A stretch of DNA of 64,000 nucleotides from Chinchilla lanigera (GCF_000276665.1 NW_004955438.1:6604996-6668995), one strand, 5' to 3'; counted from the stretch's first letter, positions 10,626-23,944 are shown. Notes: a model not told the origin generated them from the letters alone. A program made the numbers and translations.

Positions 10626-11340
10626 TGAAATGTTTGTATTGTGTTCACCATGCATTTTGGGAAACAATGGATTGTAGCTTTTATATTTGGATTATAGAGT
10701 AAATTTATATCTATAGAAAATTTCATGAATTAAAATAATAAAAACTGTGTGGAGGAATAAAAATGATCGGCTCAAATGTGTTTGTGGAACTGGAACAAAA
10801 AAGAAATTATAAAAGGCTAATTTACTGCAACAAAATTTCATACTATTTATAAGTAATTTTTAAGATCCTCTTTATGCATAGAAATATTCTGATGAATTTG
10901 AAGGATTATCTACATATTCTAGATAACATATTTGTTGACATCATCAAATACTCTAGTTGTAAATATTACTTCATTAAAAATATCACTCTAAAACTGATGG
11001 TAGGGATGTGTTCTTGACACTTGGCATGTGATGGGCTATAACACATGATTCACAAGCCTCAGAAATATTTAGAGGACACACATACAAATGACAGAAAAAT
11101 CAACAGTTCAAAAAATCAACAGTTCAGGAAAATCATTTGGAATGACTTTGCCAAATTTTAGACTACAGCAATAAAGTTTGTGACATGGAAAGGAATATAG
11201 AAAACCTTAAGTGTAAATAGAATTCTCCCAAAGTCTCAGGACATGTAGAGGTGCACAGCTCCATGGGAATGGGGTGTGACACTGAAGCTATGCAGACTTT
11301 CTGTGAAGGAACCATAAGAAAACCGTCCTTGACAGAATGC
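10626..11340. other. Unassigned AT-rich sequence
   Basis: No gene or repeat recognised. The first 200 bases may be further L1 too diverged to call. Confidence 0.4.
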
Positions 11341-11369
11341 TGCAATTTCAGACTGTCTCCTCCGATGAC

Positions 11370-12268
11370 CAGTAAATTGAATGATTCATTGGTAAAGGAT
11401 CCTATGTATCCTGTGGTGGATTGACAACTGGTCGTCAGCTTGTAACACCCAGCTGAACTGAACCGTGTGATGCTTCCTGTGGGAGGCTCATCTGAGGATT
11501 GTTATCAGCAGCATAAGAGGCAGATCTGGAGAAGCAGAGGGGCTGTTGGGAGCTGATGGAAGCTGTTGAGAAGCTGTAGGGAGCTATTGGTTTTCCTGGA
11601 AGAGTTTGTCGTGTTGGCTTTCCTGATGAAATCTGCTGTTATCAGAGGAGGAGCTCAGGACCTCGCTGTTGCTGAGAATGGCTACAGTTCACTTAGCGGG
11701 GGTCTCTGGTCCTCAATTTGAGCATGCCTTTCCGGCTCCAGAGAGGAAGATGGTGCGCTGCTCAATCTCCTGAATAAGCTTGTCATGTTGGTTTTCCTGA
11801 TGGAAGCTTGGTTTTCCTCATCACTGTAGGAGCTCGGAACCTCACTGTTACTGAATATGGCTGTGATACTTTTCAGGGAACTCTGGTTCTTACTTTAAGC
11901 ATTGCTTCCTGGTTCCAGTGCAGATACCTCAGCCTGCTAGCACAGATCCTTCGTCCCACTGGTACAGACTTTCCAGCTTCCACCACTGACATTTTGGCCT
12001 TACCAGAGCAGATCCATGAAACAGGCCTGCATAAGGCATTACTGTGGGTTCTTGGCCTCCAGTTAGACTTGTGCGAGACATTATTACGGGATCTAGGTCT
12101 TTAGCTGAACTCATGCAGGACATTATTGTGGGATCCAGGCCCTCAGCTGGATTCTTTGGTCTTTAGTGTGTGGACAGATTTCCTGCATTCTCTTTGTATA
12201 TGATTCTTTGGGTGACTGTGATAAATAATCTTATAAAGTATGTGTCTTGTATTGTTCCCCTTGCAAAA
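11370..12268 (+). repeat. Probable ERV2/ERVK-type solo LTR with internal direct repeats
   Basis: This GC-richer island in AT-rich flanks ends with a typical U5 layout: 'tctttgggtgactgtgataa', an aataaa-like signal (about 12213-12218) and a final 'tgttccccttgca'. It contains short repeats of 'agctgttgggagctg' type (about 11538-11590), a direct duplication of about 80 bp with a 174-bp period (about 11604-11690 and 11778-11865), and a near-repeat of 'gacattattgtgggatc' (12078-12093, 12120-12134). No retroviral interior follows, so a solo LTR is likeliest. The left edge is uncertain. Confidence 0.5.
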
Positions 12269-13553
12269 ATACCAAACCACTCCATATCTATTGCAGCATA
12301 ACTTTCAAAATCTTGTACAGTTAACATCATTTAGAGGAGAAAGTTATCAGTGATTCCTCTCAGGTAAGGAATATTTACAGCTTTCTCTTTACAAACAAGT
12401 TTTATAAAATAAACTTCAAAGAGAACTGAGTAACAACACAGGTGTGCACAGCTCTATTAATCTCCACGCCTGGAGTGTTCTGTGAAATGTCATTCTTTGT
12501 AGAAAAGGTAAGTATGCAGCACAAATGGGTGCTTGGGTCCCCAGTACTGAATGACTGAGTGACATCTTCATGACAACTGTTTTCTTTCTTCTTTTCCTTC
12601 TTTATTCTTTCTTCTCTTGTCTCTCTCAGAGATATATACTAAGAGATTTATCACAAGATACTGAGTGGTGAAGAGCTGGTGAGAAAATCTCAAAAACTAT
12701 AGTGAAGGCTGACAGGGTGGGCAGGCTGAAGCTCTGGTCTGTGGTGGAATTTCTTCTTCCTTTGGCAAATCTCATTTGTGCTCTTAAAGCCTTGAGTAGA
12801 CTGGATCAGATTCACAGAGCCTTTGTACTTAAACTATTTATGCATATTAATCAAATCTACAAAATATTTTTACAATAATATCTACATTAGTGTTGAGGAA
12901 CTAGAAACTGTAGCTTGACTAAGTTGACATCTAAAAGTATCACAAATATACCCTGATGCTTCAAGCTCTCTTTTATTTATCTTCTTGCCTCTGTTATGGA
13001 CTTTGGTACTCTAGCATCCAATGTTACTCTTTTGAAAGATTGTTTTGTTTTACTCGAAATACTCTTGAGAGTTTCTTCCATGCTTGTTAAAAATGCATAT
13101 TATTACACTTGCGTAGCACCCTAAAATAAGTTCCAAAAAGTCAGTCATAACAGTTGTTCTTCTCAGTACAGAGACTCAATTCTGTCACTCACTTGCTAAT
13201 CAGAGAGTTTCTAAGCATGGAAGTACTTGAAATCATTTTAAAAACTGTAAAAAATACTAATGTTTTGGGCACTGGCTTCAGAAACCTGAAATTGAAACTT
13301 CAGAATTGGTGCCATGAATTGATATTTTTAACAAAATGCTCCAAAGTTAATTCGATGTAGTCACTGCCAAGAACTGTTGCTATCCTTTTGTTTATGATTT
13401 TCATATATATTTTCTATGGGATAAAACAAAATAAATTATTTTAAATTCTTTTTCTGTTATTGTTGTTTTATTTGTTTTAGTTATGAGATCAAATGGTTTT
13501 CAGACTAAAAAATTGTTCCACAATCAAAATGAAAATAACTGACAAATTTTTTT
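12269..13553. other. Unassigned sequence
   Basis: Mostly non-repetitive and AT-rich. A pyrimidine-rich patch lies near 12580-12630. No ORF with coding character. Confidence 0.4.
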
Positions 13554-13567
13554 AAAGAATCAGTATA

Positions 13568-13687
13568 AGGGGATGGGGATTTACCTCAGCGGCAAAAGCA
13601 CCTGCCTGGCAAGCGCAAGGTCGTGAGTTCGGTTCCTGGTACCGGAGAAAATTAAAAAAATAAATAAATAAATAAATAAAATAAAAT
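13568..13687 (+). mobile_element. ID-type SINE with 13-14 bp target-site duplications
   Basis: The body runs 'ggggatggggatttacctca' to 'ggttcctggtaccgg', followed by an A-rich tail with (AAAT)n. The direct repeat aaagaatcagtat flanks it (13554-13566 and 13688-13700). The body is close to the other full-length IDs in the window, so it is a young copy. Confidence 0.95.
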
Positions 13688-13700
13688 AAAGAATCAGTAT

Positions 13701-14110
13701 GAATTTACCGATAAAATATCAATAAGTATAAAACCTTGTCCTCTAAAAGATCTGAGGGAACTTGTCTGTATATTTAGTATCCAATGTTTTGTATGCCACA
13801 TAAAATCAAAGTCGCTCCAGTGCTTTAAACCAATATTACATTTTCCCAGGACAGACAATATCTAAAGAGGAAGATTTCAAATTTATTAAGTATGCAGGAA
13901 TTCCTACCCTCCCTGAACTAAGTCATGTGGGGAGGGCATCTGTCTCTCCTAGCTTGTCAATTCCTTTCAACATTTCCAGCAATGTGTAATTGGTTTACAA
14001 CAGGAGCATGATTTGACCTTTTCATAAAGCAACCAGAGATGCAAGGAGGAAAGGTCACTGTGGTGTGGCAGCATGAAGATATATGTGTATTAGCAAAGCA
14101 ACTGCATCAT
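13701..14110. other. Unassigned sequence
   Basis: No gene or repeat recognised. Confidence 0.35.
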
Positions 14111-14119
14111 TTCCTTTTT

Positions 14120-14510
14120 TTCTTTTATTTAGGTTATTTTTTATTTTAAAGAGAAAACAAAAACAGAGACAAAAACAAAACAACACAAAAACAATAAAAA
14201 CAATATCTAATTCCCACAAAGATGATAGGAAATTAATAATGGTTGTTGTATTACATATTGTTATCTTCAAAGTAGTTACTGATTACCAGATATAGGGGTG
14301 CAAGATTGATCGAACAGTTACACATTAGAAATTAGTAGTACAATTGTCTCAGCTATCTTGTGTATGTATGTGTATATATATACATATATATATATATTCA
14401 CCTCCTTCTTTCTTTTTTCCTTTCCCTCATCCCAGTTTTTCTTTCCTTTTGTACAGTTTCTTTCCCTTGAACATCTGTGTTTTATGTGAGGTCTAACTTC
14501 AAATTTCCAA
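14120..14510 (-). mobile_element. L1 3' UTR fragment, antisense
   Basis: The minus strand matches the 3' UTR of the better preserved L1 at 49091-49493, in segments complementary to 'gataggaaattaataatggt', 'gttatcttcaaagtagttac' and 'ttagtagtacaattgtctca'. The left side is the A-rich end. A TA-rich microsatellite (about 14363-14398) has expanded inside. Confidence 0.8.
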
Positions 14511-15038
14511 AATGTTTATTTCCAGAAATAAACTCCATGCAATAATGTTTCCAACTACTACTGTTACAAAGCAAGTGATATTTATGTACACAACATATCA
14601 GGAGAGGAAACATGAACTCTTTAATGGAGAACAGTGGTGCAGTTAATGACTAGCTATTAATTAGCAGTCTCAGAGACCCACAGGTCACAACAGCCAAGGG
14701 TTAGACCTTTGAGGAATAACTAGTTTCCAGCATTAATTGCTATTAGAATCCATTTTCTCTAATTCAAAAGAGACCATGGGTTTCTATAGTAGCAGAAGTT
14801 ATAAGTACTTTCTCAGCTGGAAATTTATCTTTATGTAGGTAATCACATAAACTTCTTATTGATTTCAGAACTCCAGGTTTTACAAACTCGTTTATTAAAG
14901 ATTTAGGTACTAGTATTTCATGATTAGATCTCCACGACTAGAAAAGTTGTTATCTCTACATTCCAGATCTTTTGAGAATTAAGTTACAACATTGACTCCT
15001 AAACATTGTTGCAAGTCACATATTCCTGTGCATATTCA
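14511..15038. other. Unassigned sequence
   Basis: No gene or repeat recognised. Confidence 0.35.
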
Positions 15039-15040
15039 AA

Positions 15041-15085
15041 AGATGATGATGATATTGATGATGATGATAATGATGGTGACGATAG
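15041..15085. repeat. (GAT)n microsatellite
   Basis: Imperfect GAT trinucleotide run. It yields a spurious Asp-rich frame on plus and Ser-rich frame on minus. Confidence 0.9.
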
Positions 15086-15176
15086 AAAAGTATTTTTAAC
15101 AGTGTTGGGGAGCAAACACAGGGACTTGTATGTGTTCAGTAAGCACTCTGCCACTAAGGTACATACCCACTCTTCA
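15086..15176 (-). mobile_element. Diverged ID/tRNA-derived SINE, antisense
   Basis: On the minus strand the order is 'gggtatgtaccttagtggca', 'gagtgcttactgaacacata', then 'ccctgtgtttgctccccaac', a recognisable tRNA-like ID body with 'agtggcagagtgctt' and the degraded B box. The GAT tract lies where its tail would be. Confidence 0.65.
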
Positions 15177-15616
15177 GAAGTGCCTTCTGCATGAGAGAAA
15201 ACGTTTGAGATGGCACCCACCATTTTGTTGTTACCTTAATACAGCCATGTAAAAATTGACCTTGGTGATGGCCAATATAATATTAGCATTTGAAAAGTTT
15301 AAATAGTTAAAGGAAATGACAACAAACCCAAGTTGGCCAATTTCATCGTAAAATAGAGCCAAGTACATATAATTACTGATTTTTCTTATGTATATACTTT
15401 GTCACAGGGACGATGAAGAGGAAAGAAAAATGTAATGGTGTACTTGTTTCAGTCCCTAATAAGACCAATTTCGCAGTAAAAGTTGTTCTTCATTTATCCA
15501 AACTGTTTTTAATTGTACTGTCTTATTGGTAATGTCAAGTCATTTATATACATGAAAATGTAGTCTACGAAAGTCTATGGTGAAAATTTTTTCTCTTACT
15601 TTACCTGAAATGAGTC

Positions 15617-15618
<2 letters not shown>

Positions 15619-15664
<46 letters not shown>

Positions 15665-15674
15665 TGTGTGTGTT
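15619..15674. repeat. (TG)n microsatellite
   Basis: About 28 TG units with one TA interruption. Confidence 0.97.
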
Positions 15675-18600
15675 GAAGAGGAAAAGATGAGAATAAAACA
15701 GCAAGGGGGAGTGGAGAGAAAATTCAAAAGCAACAGAGAGATATGAGAAGGTGTAGACAACCTTGAGCAAGATCTTAACACTAAGAATCTGTGAAGCAAG
15801 ACTTCAAAGCAGAGTCCCATTCAGCAGACATCAGAAGGAAAACATTCTTGAGAGTTATTCTTTGTCAAATATCTGAACCCCAAAGTCTGAACTTAAAATT
15901 GATGAGCCATGGAATATGAGTATGAAATCTTAAATTACAAAGGTAAATTGTTTCCATGGAACTGCTTTCATACAGCTGAGGAGTCCAAAACTCATAATAT
16001 ATTACCATGCATAATGAGGTTATCTCTCCTCCTGAAAAATCAGAAACACTAACACTGGTGTCCAAATGAGAATATATAGAACACACTTTTTATCTGTAAC
16101 ATATTTCCATTGATTCTGTCATCTCTTCTCTAAAGTTTCAATGAGATATTCCTTTTATCAAAACTAATACCATGCATTCTTTATGTAGGTGGAGAGGTGC
16201 TGAGTGTAGGTGTCCCTGTATGTTCTTACTTCTCCATGTAAAATTAATCCACTTTTTAATTTGGCAATTATTTGGAGTTAAAAGAATGTATCCAATGAGA
16301 ATGACACCTTCACAGCTAGAACTGAGATCTAGAAATATTTTATTTTCTTATTTTTCTCAATTATCATTAGTAAAAATGCAAGCTATTTTTATCAATTGAC
16401 TTTTTAAGAACTATAGTTTTCACAAAATTGTTTCATGATAAGGATAACAGTGATAAAGCAAGAAATAACTTTCACCCCAATTATAGAAATAATTGATATT
16501 GTACAAGGATATAAAATAAGCTTTAAATAGTAGAAATAATATTATGTAGCATTTAATTCCCCAAATGCAATTTTTCTAGAAAGCATCTACTTTTTAAGAT
16601 TGATGGAGTGGATGAGGCTATATTTAACAAAAACAAATAAAATAACAAAGAAGATAACAAAACAAAAGCACAGGTCAACTAGGCTTGATCTCCATGCTGT
16701 TGTTTTACATTAAAAATGCATATGGCCACTTCAAGAACTAGCTCAAGCAGGAACTGTGTCTTGCAATAATTTTTTGTATAGAATAAAAATCTGGGAAATG
16801 ATGCATTACAGTTGAAAAAAGAATGAGATATGACATGACAATCCTAGTTCCTGGACATGACAGCAGAAGCCATGAGCCTTGTGATCATAAGATTTGATAA
16901 GAATCTCAGTTACATTTTTTAATGAATTGAATTACATAGTACATAAAAAATGAGTACTGATACTCAGAGGAGGTGTGGAACCTGAAAATCAGTCTACCCA
17001 TTAAAAGAGATTAAAACAAACAAGTAAAGAACACTCAGCTGACTCACACTTTTAATTTTCATGGGATGTTAATTTTCATGGCACAATTCAGAGAACTTTT
17101 AAAAAGTAGATTAGATACTATTCAACCTAGGCCCTTGCATTTAAATACATTTCTATCCCTCTATAAAAGTTGTCAAGACTCTGATTCCCCCCCAGATATA
17201 TTTGCATTATGTTCTAAAGCAAAACTTTCTGCCGTAGAATTCATTTGATAATATTCCACTCATTTGAATAGACTTGGAATTAGACCTCTGTATAACAAAT
17301 TAGAAAGTTTACATTGAGTATTACTTCAAGGAGCACATGTCCTTGAGACCAACAAGTAGCTACAGAGACGTTCGGATCTAATGCATTCTGTGAGAGTACT
17401 GTGAGAATGGTGATGGCCTAGACTAAATTGAGTTTGGGCACCATGCTTGACATTAAGGATTATCCACCCAGTAAGCTTAGAGCTTGTACAATTTGCAAAC
17501 CATTTTTAAATGAAAAGTAAAGAGAAAATACACAACTGTGAATACACAATTTCTACTCCCTCAGGGTCTTGGAAGGGGATGTGCAAAAGGCTGATCCTAA
17601 AGTTTTATTCTCCTAGTAATTCTATTTTTCCTCCCCAGCAAACAGTGTTGGGATCTGTGAAATTATTTTAATCCATGAGCTCTATTGAGTAGGACAACTG
17701 TACTCAGGGAGAGTCTCCTTTTTTTTGATAATTGAATATCTACTCACTCTAAAACGTAAGTATTACGTTAGATCCAAATGTACTCTGAAAGAAAATTCAA
17801 ACCTTCTGAATTTTCTAAACTAGGTGGTTACTAATGACAAGCGTAATTTGTGGACAGATTGGACAACAGATGCGAATGACTTTAATATATTTTAATTTGG
17901 AATGCTACTGAAATCACAGCTCGCTTCCTTGAGAGGAAGAATCCTGATGAAGATGCTGATGATGAAATGCAAAAGAAGTTAGTAACACAACATAAGATGG
18001 GAAAGCACAATTTAATTGAACAAATTGTTAGAGTTGAATGGGAGATAAAAATATATTTTCTGCTTCTTCCATATACTTTTCTATAAGATATGTGTGAAAT
18101 ATTATATAGAGATAATTGTCCTGAGTATTTAGACAATATGGAAAGAAGGGTTATATAGTAGGTCTTTCTAACTTAGAAACATCAATGTTGTATCCTGGTA
18201 AAAACTGTTGGGAGATTAGTGTGGTGATATTTTTTCCACTGAAAAAAACCAATGTGAATTGCCCCATGTGAATTGGTGTTACCATATGCTTCTACTGATC
18301 ATGAGGTTTTTCAGATTTTAGTGGTTGCATTATTTTGGAGCCCTACCAATAAATTCTTCATTTATTCATTCAGCCAGAACTTGGTGGCTATTCTCTGCCA
18401 GCAACTACCTAGACCCTCGAGCCAGGGGATTAATAAAATTCCATCTACCTTGAGAAACTTGAGTCTTAATGGGAATTCAAACAGAGCAGGTGTTGATCAT
18501 AACAAAGTGTCACAAGTGCCGAGGTAATGAGGTAATAATATATTCTGTACACTTACATAGGTAAAATACACTTACATAAATATAATAGGTCAAGTGTGAA

Positions 18601-19790
18601 GAGTGGTAATAATGAGGGAGGTTACACGATGGTTACAATTTCTTAAAAGCATAACAAATAAAAGAAAAACAAAAATCTTTTGGACTATTTTCACCCTTTA
18701 GCTGTTGTCTCATTTCTGTGGTCCCGTTCACAGCAAAAATACCCCACTATTATCTGTATTTGCCGCTGTCGCTCCCTTTTGCCCTTCCAGACTCTCTCCA
18801 ACTTAAATTGTTTTTTTTTTTTTACACCAACCTCCAGTGAGAGAATTTAAATGAAGTTTCATCTGGCTAATTTCAATAATTGGCTTTTCTTTCCTTCATT
18901 TCATTTGTCAGATAAATCGTCATTATCTTGAGAAATTTAATCTCTATATGTGTAGATACCAGATTCTTTCAGTGTTTCCTCTTTGTGGATTATTTTTTTT
19001 TCCAGGCTGTGTTGATGATGTCTTGTCATTTGCCTAAGTCTGTGCTGTAAAATGTACCATATCCAGATTTTTAAAACCTTCTTTAATTATCATCTTCCTT
19101 TTGCAGCTCTAATCCAGTCAGATGGCTTTAAATGGCCTGTCCATGCAAACTGTCTCCACATAAATTTCTGACCAGTCTTTCCGGGCTTCCAGACTGGCTT
19201 ATTTACTCAGCTGCCCATTTTCCATCAATGTATAATGTGGAATGTATAATGCGTACTCAGTGTATAATTGGGTGTATAATTAACCTATCTGAAGCAAAAC
19301 TCCTGATTTTCTTCCTTTCTGTTCCTCTTCACTTATGTTTCCCCTCTCAGTAGATAAGAACACTAAAAAGGCAAGGGTTATCGCTGTCTTAATTTTTCCA
19401 CTGTATACCACATGAAACCCATCAGAAAGTTGTGCCATTTCTAATGCCAGCTTAAATCCCGAACCAGAAAGCATTTCAATAACTTCAGCGAAAGCCCTAG
19501 AGAACATCTCCCCGCATCTCTAGAGTCCTTCACAGTTTCACACATTATATTTGTGCTGCAGCTCTACTTCTTTCACAGTGCATATTCTGCTAAGTGTCCA
19601 AGTCACGTACACAAACTGTACCGCCGACTTGTTTAAAAGTTTCTGACAGTTCTCAGTGAAGCTTGGAACCAACCAAACATCTTTGTAATGACTCTCACAT
19701 GGCTTAGGTGATCAGCTTGTTCTCATTTTCTAAGTTGAGCTCATTGTTCTACATCTCACTGATTGACATTCTGGCTTCTTATTACTATTA
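15675..19790. other. Long unassigned tract
   Basis: Over 4 kb without a SINE, LINE or LTR that I can recognise, which is unusual for this window. Codon-like open stretches are all short. A 66-codon frame at 17886-18083 has no recognisable homologue. GC content is somewhat higher at 18690-18800 and 19090-19200. It may include ancient repeats beyond recognition or conserved non-coding DNA. Confidence 0.4.
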
Positions 19791-19794
19791 TTAA

Positions 19795-19925
19795 TTTTAC
19801 TTTTGTTAGTACATGTTTGCAATGCATAATACTTGTATTCTTTGGTGGAGTTGCTTTGTGTACATAACACAATTCAATGCCTTTTCATCCTCTTTCCCTC
19901 CCCTCCATTTTATTTTTTTCCCTTA
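19795..19925 (-). mobile_element. Possible L1 3' UTR fragment, antisense
   Basis: The motif 'ttgttagtacatgtttgcaa' followed by a pyrimidine-rich stretch recurs in diverged form near 33119 and 60790, in contexts that look like antisense L1 3' ends. Low-certainty call from inter-copy similarity. Confidence 0.35.
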
Positions 19926-21999
19926 AGGATGATAAGTTTATTGTTTTCACAGGGCTGTTGAGCATTCTGACACGTTTTGCAACTTCAATACCTTCAAGAC
20001 GGCTTTTCTATGTCTTAGCATAGATGATTTTTTTTTTATTCATTAGATTTTAAATTAAGTTTTACCAATTTAGGAAAATTTTCTATACTCACACTAATTT
20101 AGTCATCCACTCATATATATGTATCTATCGCTTACTAGTACATTCTTGTGAACTGTTTCTTTGTATTTGAAGCTAGAAGTATTTAGGTATGTGTATGTGT
20201 CCCACCTTTCCCCATAAAAAAATCTATTAAGGAAAAAAACTATATTTTACTACTGTGTCTTCTGAGTGCATATATATATATGAATGACTATTTACTGAAT
20301 AGAAGATTGGATGAATGACATGAATTGCCTTATTGAAAGTGCCAGAACATATAAAAAGTACTCAATTTGGTCCTGTCTGTTATCTGTATACTTTAGTCTG
20401 CAATGGAGTACATTACTGTGGAAAGCTTGGCTGCCTTTGACTGACATATACATATACATATCATATTCTAATTCATTCTGTTTCATTAGTAGTGTAATAA
20501 TGCATAATACATTCTGGAAGAATGTCAAAATTTTGTTCTTTTTACTTAGATAAGGATTATCTCACTAACAGAAAGAAGGGACCCAATAGGTTTTGTATTT
20601 AGAATACAATTTTCTAAATATTTAGAATTAGATTTGGGATACAATTTAGATTTAGAATACAATTTTCTTACATGTCAAATTCTAGCACCTTTTTGACTTG
20701 TGTTTGCTTTGTCAGTAGTGGTGTCATCCAACATGTACTTTGCTACTGAGATGCACTGGAAATTTCAGAAATCTTCAACACATTCTGAAATTGTATTTAT
20801 TCAGCAAGACAAGAAGGAAATATTTGACTAAAGTCAATCCCTTATCAAACCTTTTGAATGTTGGTTAGGAAAGCCAAAGTCAATTACTGTAGTAAAACCT
20901 TCAGGACAGATTGCTTTTCAAATGCCTTCTCCAGTTCTCCTGAATGGCAAATTTCAGCGGAGTGGCAGCTGTCTAGGGACAACCTATAGACATTACATTC
21001 CCAGAAAGGTATTTTGAATGTATCAGTTTCATTTTATTTCTCTTCATTTTCTACAGTTGTAGTGTTCTAAAGGTTTTTTTCCTTCTTTCCATATTCTACT
21101 TAACATTGTTTACCCTCATAAAACTTGTAATAAGGAAAATAAAGTGATATTTCTTTAAAAAATATTTAAATTACCGCAACATTTTTTTCTCCTAGTAATT
21201 AATCCACATATATGTATTGAAGATGGACAGATAAGATTACATATTATAGAATTTTAATGAGAAAGTATGTGGGCTTATCATTGAAACATATAAAAGTAAA
21301 ACATAATGTAGATTAAAATAAACAATACATAACTTGTGTTTAAATAAATGAATGTTTCTAAATGAGATATGAAATTATTGTTCTTGAGGCTCCGTATCAC
21401 TTTGAATGTTCTTGCTTTGTTTTGTTTATGTTTGTGATACTGGTATGCTGCTTCTGTTCTATTTCTTTGTTTCTCATTTACTATTCTCTTTAAAATAAAA
21501 AAAGGAAGGTTTAATAAACATTTTAGTAAGGATATAGTGAAACAGAATCATTGTGTTTTGAAAAATGTGCACTTCTTTAAAATAATCATGACAGCAGGAA
21601 ATGTCGAATTCTTGTTTGGTCATTTATTATAATCATATCATAGATATACTCAGTATCCTTCTTTAGAATAATCTGTCTTCTCTTTTTAATTTTAGTATAA
21701 TTAAACTGTGACTGATTGTCCTTGGAAGTCCAAAACAATAGAGAAGGAACAAAAACATTACTAGCAAATATGCCAGAGTAAAAACATTTCAACTATGTCC
21801 ATCCTCACCAAACTTACTTTTTTTCATGTTCAAAATTATTTTTTGAAAACTCACACCTACTTTTGAGAAAGTATAAAGTAGAAGATGTAAATATAACATG
21901 TCTCTGGATGGCCAGTTTGCATTTTAAGTTTTATCTGACATTTAAAAATATTCATGATTACTAGTACTGCATTTTAATTTGCTGGCAGTCTTAGTCCCA
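19926..21999. other. Unassigned sequence
   Basis: No gene recognised. A local partial duplication of 'agatttagaatacaattttc'-like sequence lies at about 20600-20668. Confidence 0.35.
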
Positions 22000-22000
22000 T

Positions 22001-22090
22001 TTTTTAATTTTCTTTTTGCACTGGGACTCAAACTCATGACCTTTCCCTTGCCAGGTAGACACTTGTGACACTGAGCTGTATCCTTGGCCC
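22001..22090 (-). mobile_element. ID-type SINE, antisense, diverged
   Basis: Minus strand reads an ID body (complement of 'ctgggactcaaactcatgac', 'ccttgccaggtagacacttg', 'ccttggccc') with its A tail at 22001-22018. Imperfect 10-bp direct repeats flank it (ttagtcccat 21991-22000, ttagctcaat 22091-22100). Confidence 0.85.
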
Positions 22091-23940
22091 TTAGCTCAAT
22101 TTTTTTTTTTAAATCATCATCTTCTACATGCTGATTTACTATTTAAATTCATACTAATCATAACAAATCTGATTGGTCTGTGACTACCTAGAATATTTTA
22201 AACACAATTTTGCTACTGTTAAATGATGCTACTCTAGAACTAGCAAAGATGAATTTTGTTTATAAAGGTAAAATTAGAGAAAACAGAACAAAGTGCTGAA
22301 TGATGTTGCCAAAATTGTTCTCAGGGGGGTAGGAAATACTCTTGACAAACAATGGGAAGCATTATTATATTCTGCCATTTAAAATCGTGAAGGTGAATGG
22401 CAATATATGTCAAATGGGGAAAAATCCAATGCTTAACACTAAAATGTTAAAATATGCCTCTTTTATTTTACCCTGAAACAGACAAAAATATACTAGAAAC
22501 AAATTTATCAAGTGTCACGAGATTTTGCTGATAAGGGAAAAGAAAAGAATGAAATAACCCCAAGAGTCTTTAAGAAATACAGCAATAGTCTTTAATCCTT
22601 TGTCAAAGCATTTTTGAATGAGTTAAAGATGGAAAATCATGCACTTCACAAGAATATTCATGAAAAGGGTAAAAACAGCTGCAGGTGAATCAATAGAAGA
22701 AAAATCGAAGAAAACAATGGATGAGATCTAATTGAATGCACTGCATACTTTGACCTCATAGTTCAACTTTTAAAACTATTCAGCTGTGTGTGTGGGTGTA
22801 TAAAACTGTGTGTTTGTATGTGGTTGCATGAATATGTCTTACTACATCCATAGGAAATATGAATTAGAATTTTAAAAAATAATACAACTGTGGGGATACT
22901 CAATATTAGTTGAGTAATCTAAAGTACTTAAACAGATGATAGTATATTTACTTTTCATATTTCAAGAGCCAAGAGACTTGCTTCATATGAGATTTTGAGG
23001 AAAATAGTTTTATTATTAGTATCAAATTTAGCAGAATGTCACATAAAAGTTAATTTCAGGGTAGTAATTCTGTTGTCCAAATCAATTCTGTTGAAATGTT
23101 ATTTTGACTTTTATGACACTCACAATGCTTTGAATATTTTTGTATGGTATTTATACCCATTTTTGGACAAAGTTCTTATATTTTTCTATCTGAAGGTGGT
23201 CCTCTTTCACAGGAAATGGAAGGGAGTGAGAGGAGGAGGGAATAATATATTACTAGATGTAATCATGTTTTTATCAACAGTTAAACATAATCCACTGGTG
23301 GAATCATAAGTAGGCTTTCTAACTAGAATAAATTTAAGTTCTCTTGTCATCAAATCAGAAACTCAATAGCTCAAGAATTAAAATACACGTTATAATACCC
23401 AGTAGCTAACCAGTGAAGGCCAGAGTACAATAGCACCTCATATTGTTTTTCAGACTATTAAATGCTCATTAAACATCAATGCCCCAATAAATTGGGGGAG
23501 TTCATTCTCTCCAGATGCACTAGCATGAGTAGGAGAGACCTTTTCCTCTCCAAACACCTGTGCTGAGATTCTAAGGGGAGAAATCCTGTGAGGATTTGGG
23601 CAGATTTCACCGGTACCCCTACAAATAGACTCCTTTTCCTATTGATGAATATATTACAGGGGATTTTCCCAGAAGACCAGAGACTCACCATGTGCCTTAT
23701 ATGTGACACTCCGCAACATGTCGTTTTGCTACTGCTAGTAACCACAGCAAAGAGAATTCCAGGGAGTGTTAAGGTGGCTGTGAATCTAATGCTGACTTCA
23801 ACCTGTGCAGTCCTCCCTGCTCTCTCTCTTCCTTGCTATTGTCTTAATTAATGCTTTAAAGTCTGTCCTATTTATATAACTAAAAAATTCTTAGGGAGGA
23901 TATTTCCTTATATGCCACACAGTATGCTGATTGATCTATG
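22091..23940. other. Unassigned sequence
   Basis: AT-rich to about 23400. The 23490-23840 part is GC-richer and open on both strands for about 85 codons (23588-23851 plus), but with no recognisable protein features. Confidence 0.35.
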
Positions 23941-23944
23941 TGTC

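Noticed and set aside
15540..15820. His/Thr-rich minus-strand frames
   Set aside because: Produced by translating the (TG)n repeat.
17886..18086. Open frame of 66 codons with an acidic Asn-Pro-Asp-Glu-Asp-Ala-Asp-Asp-Glu stretch that looks protein-like
   Set aside because: It starts right after a stop, has no Met context or splice-site support I can defend, and the acidic part comes from a GATGAAGATG-type simple sequence. No homologue recognised.
23588..23851. 87-codon plus-strand frame with an overlapping 89-codon minus-strand frame
   Set aside because: Both strands being open in the same GC-richer patch suggests chance. No domain, signal or splice context.
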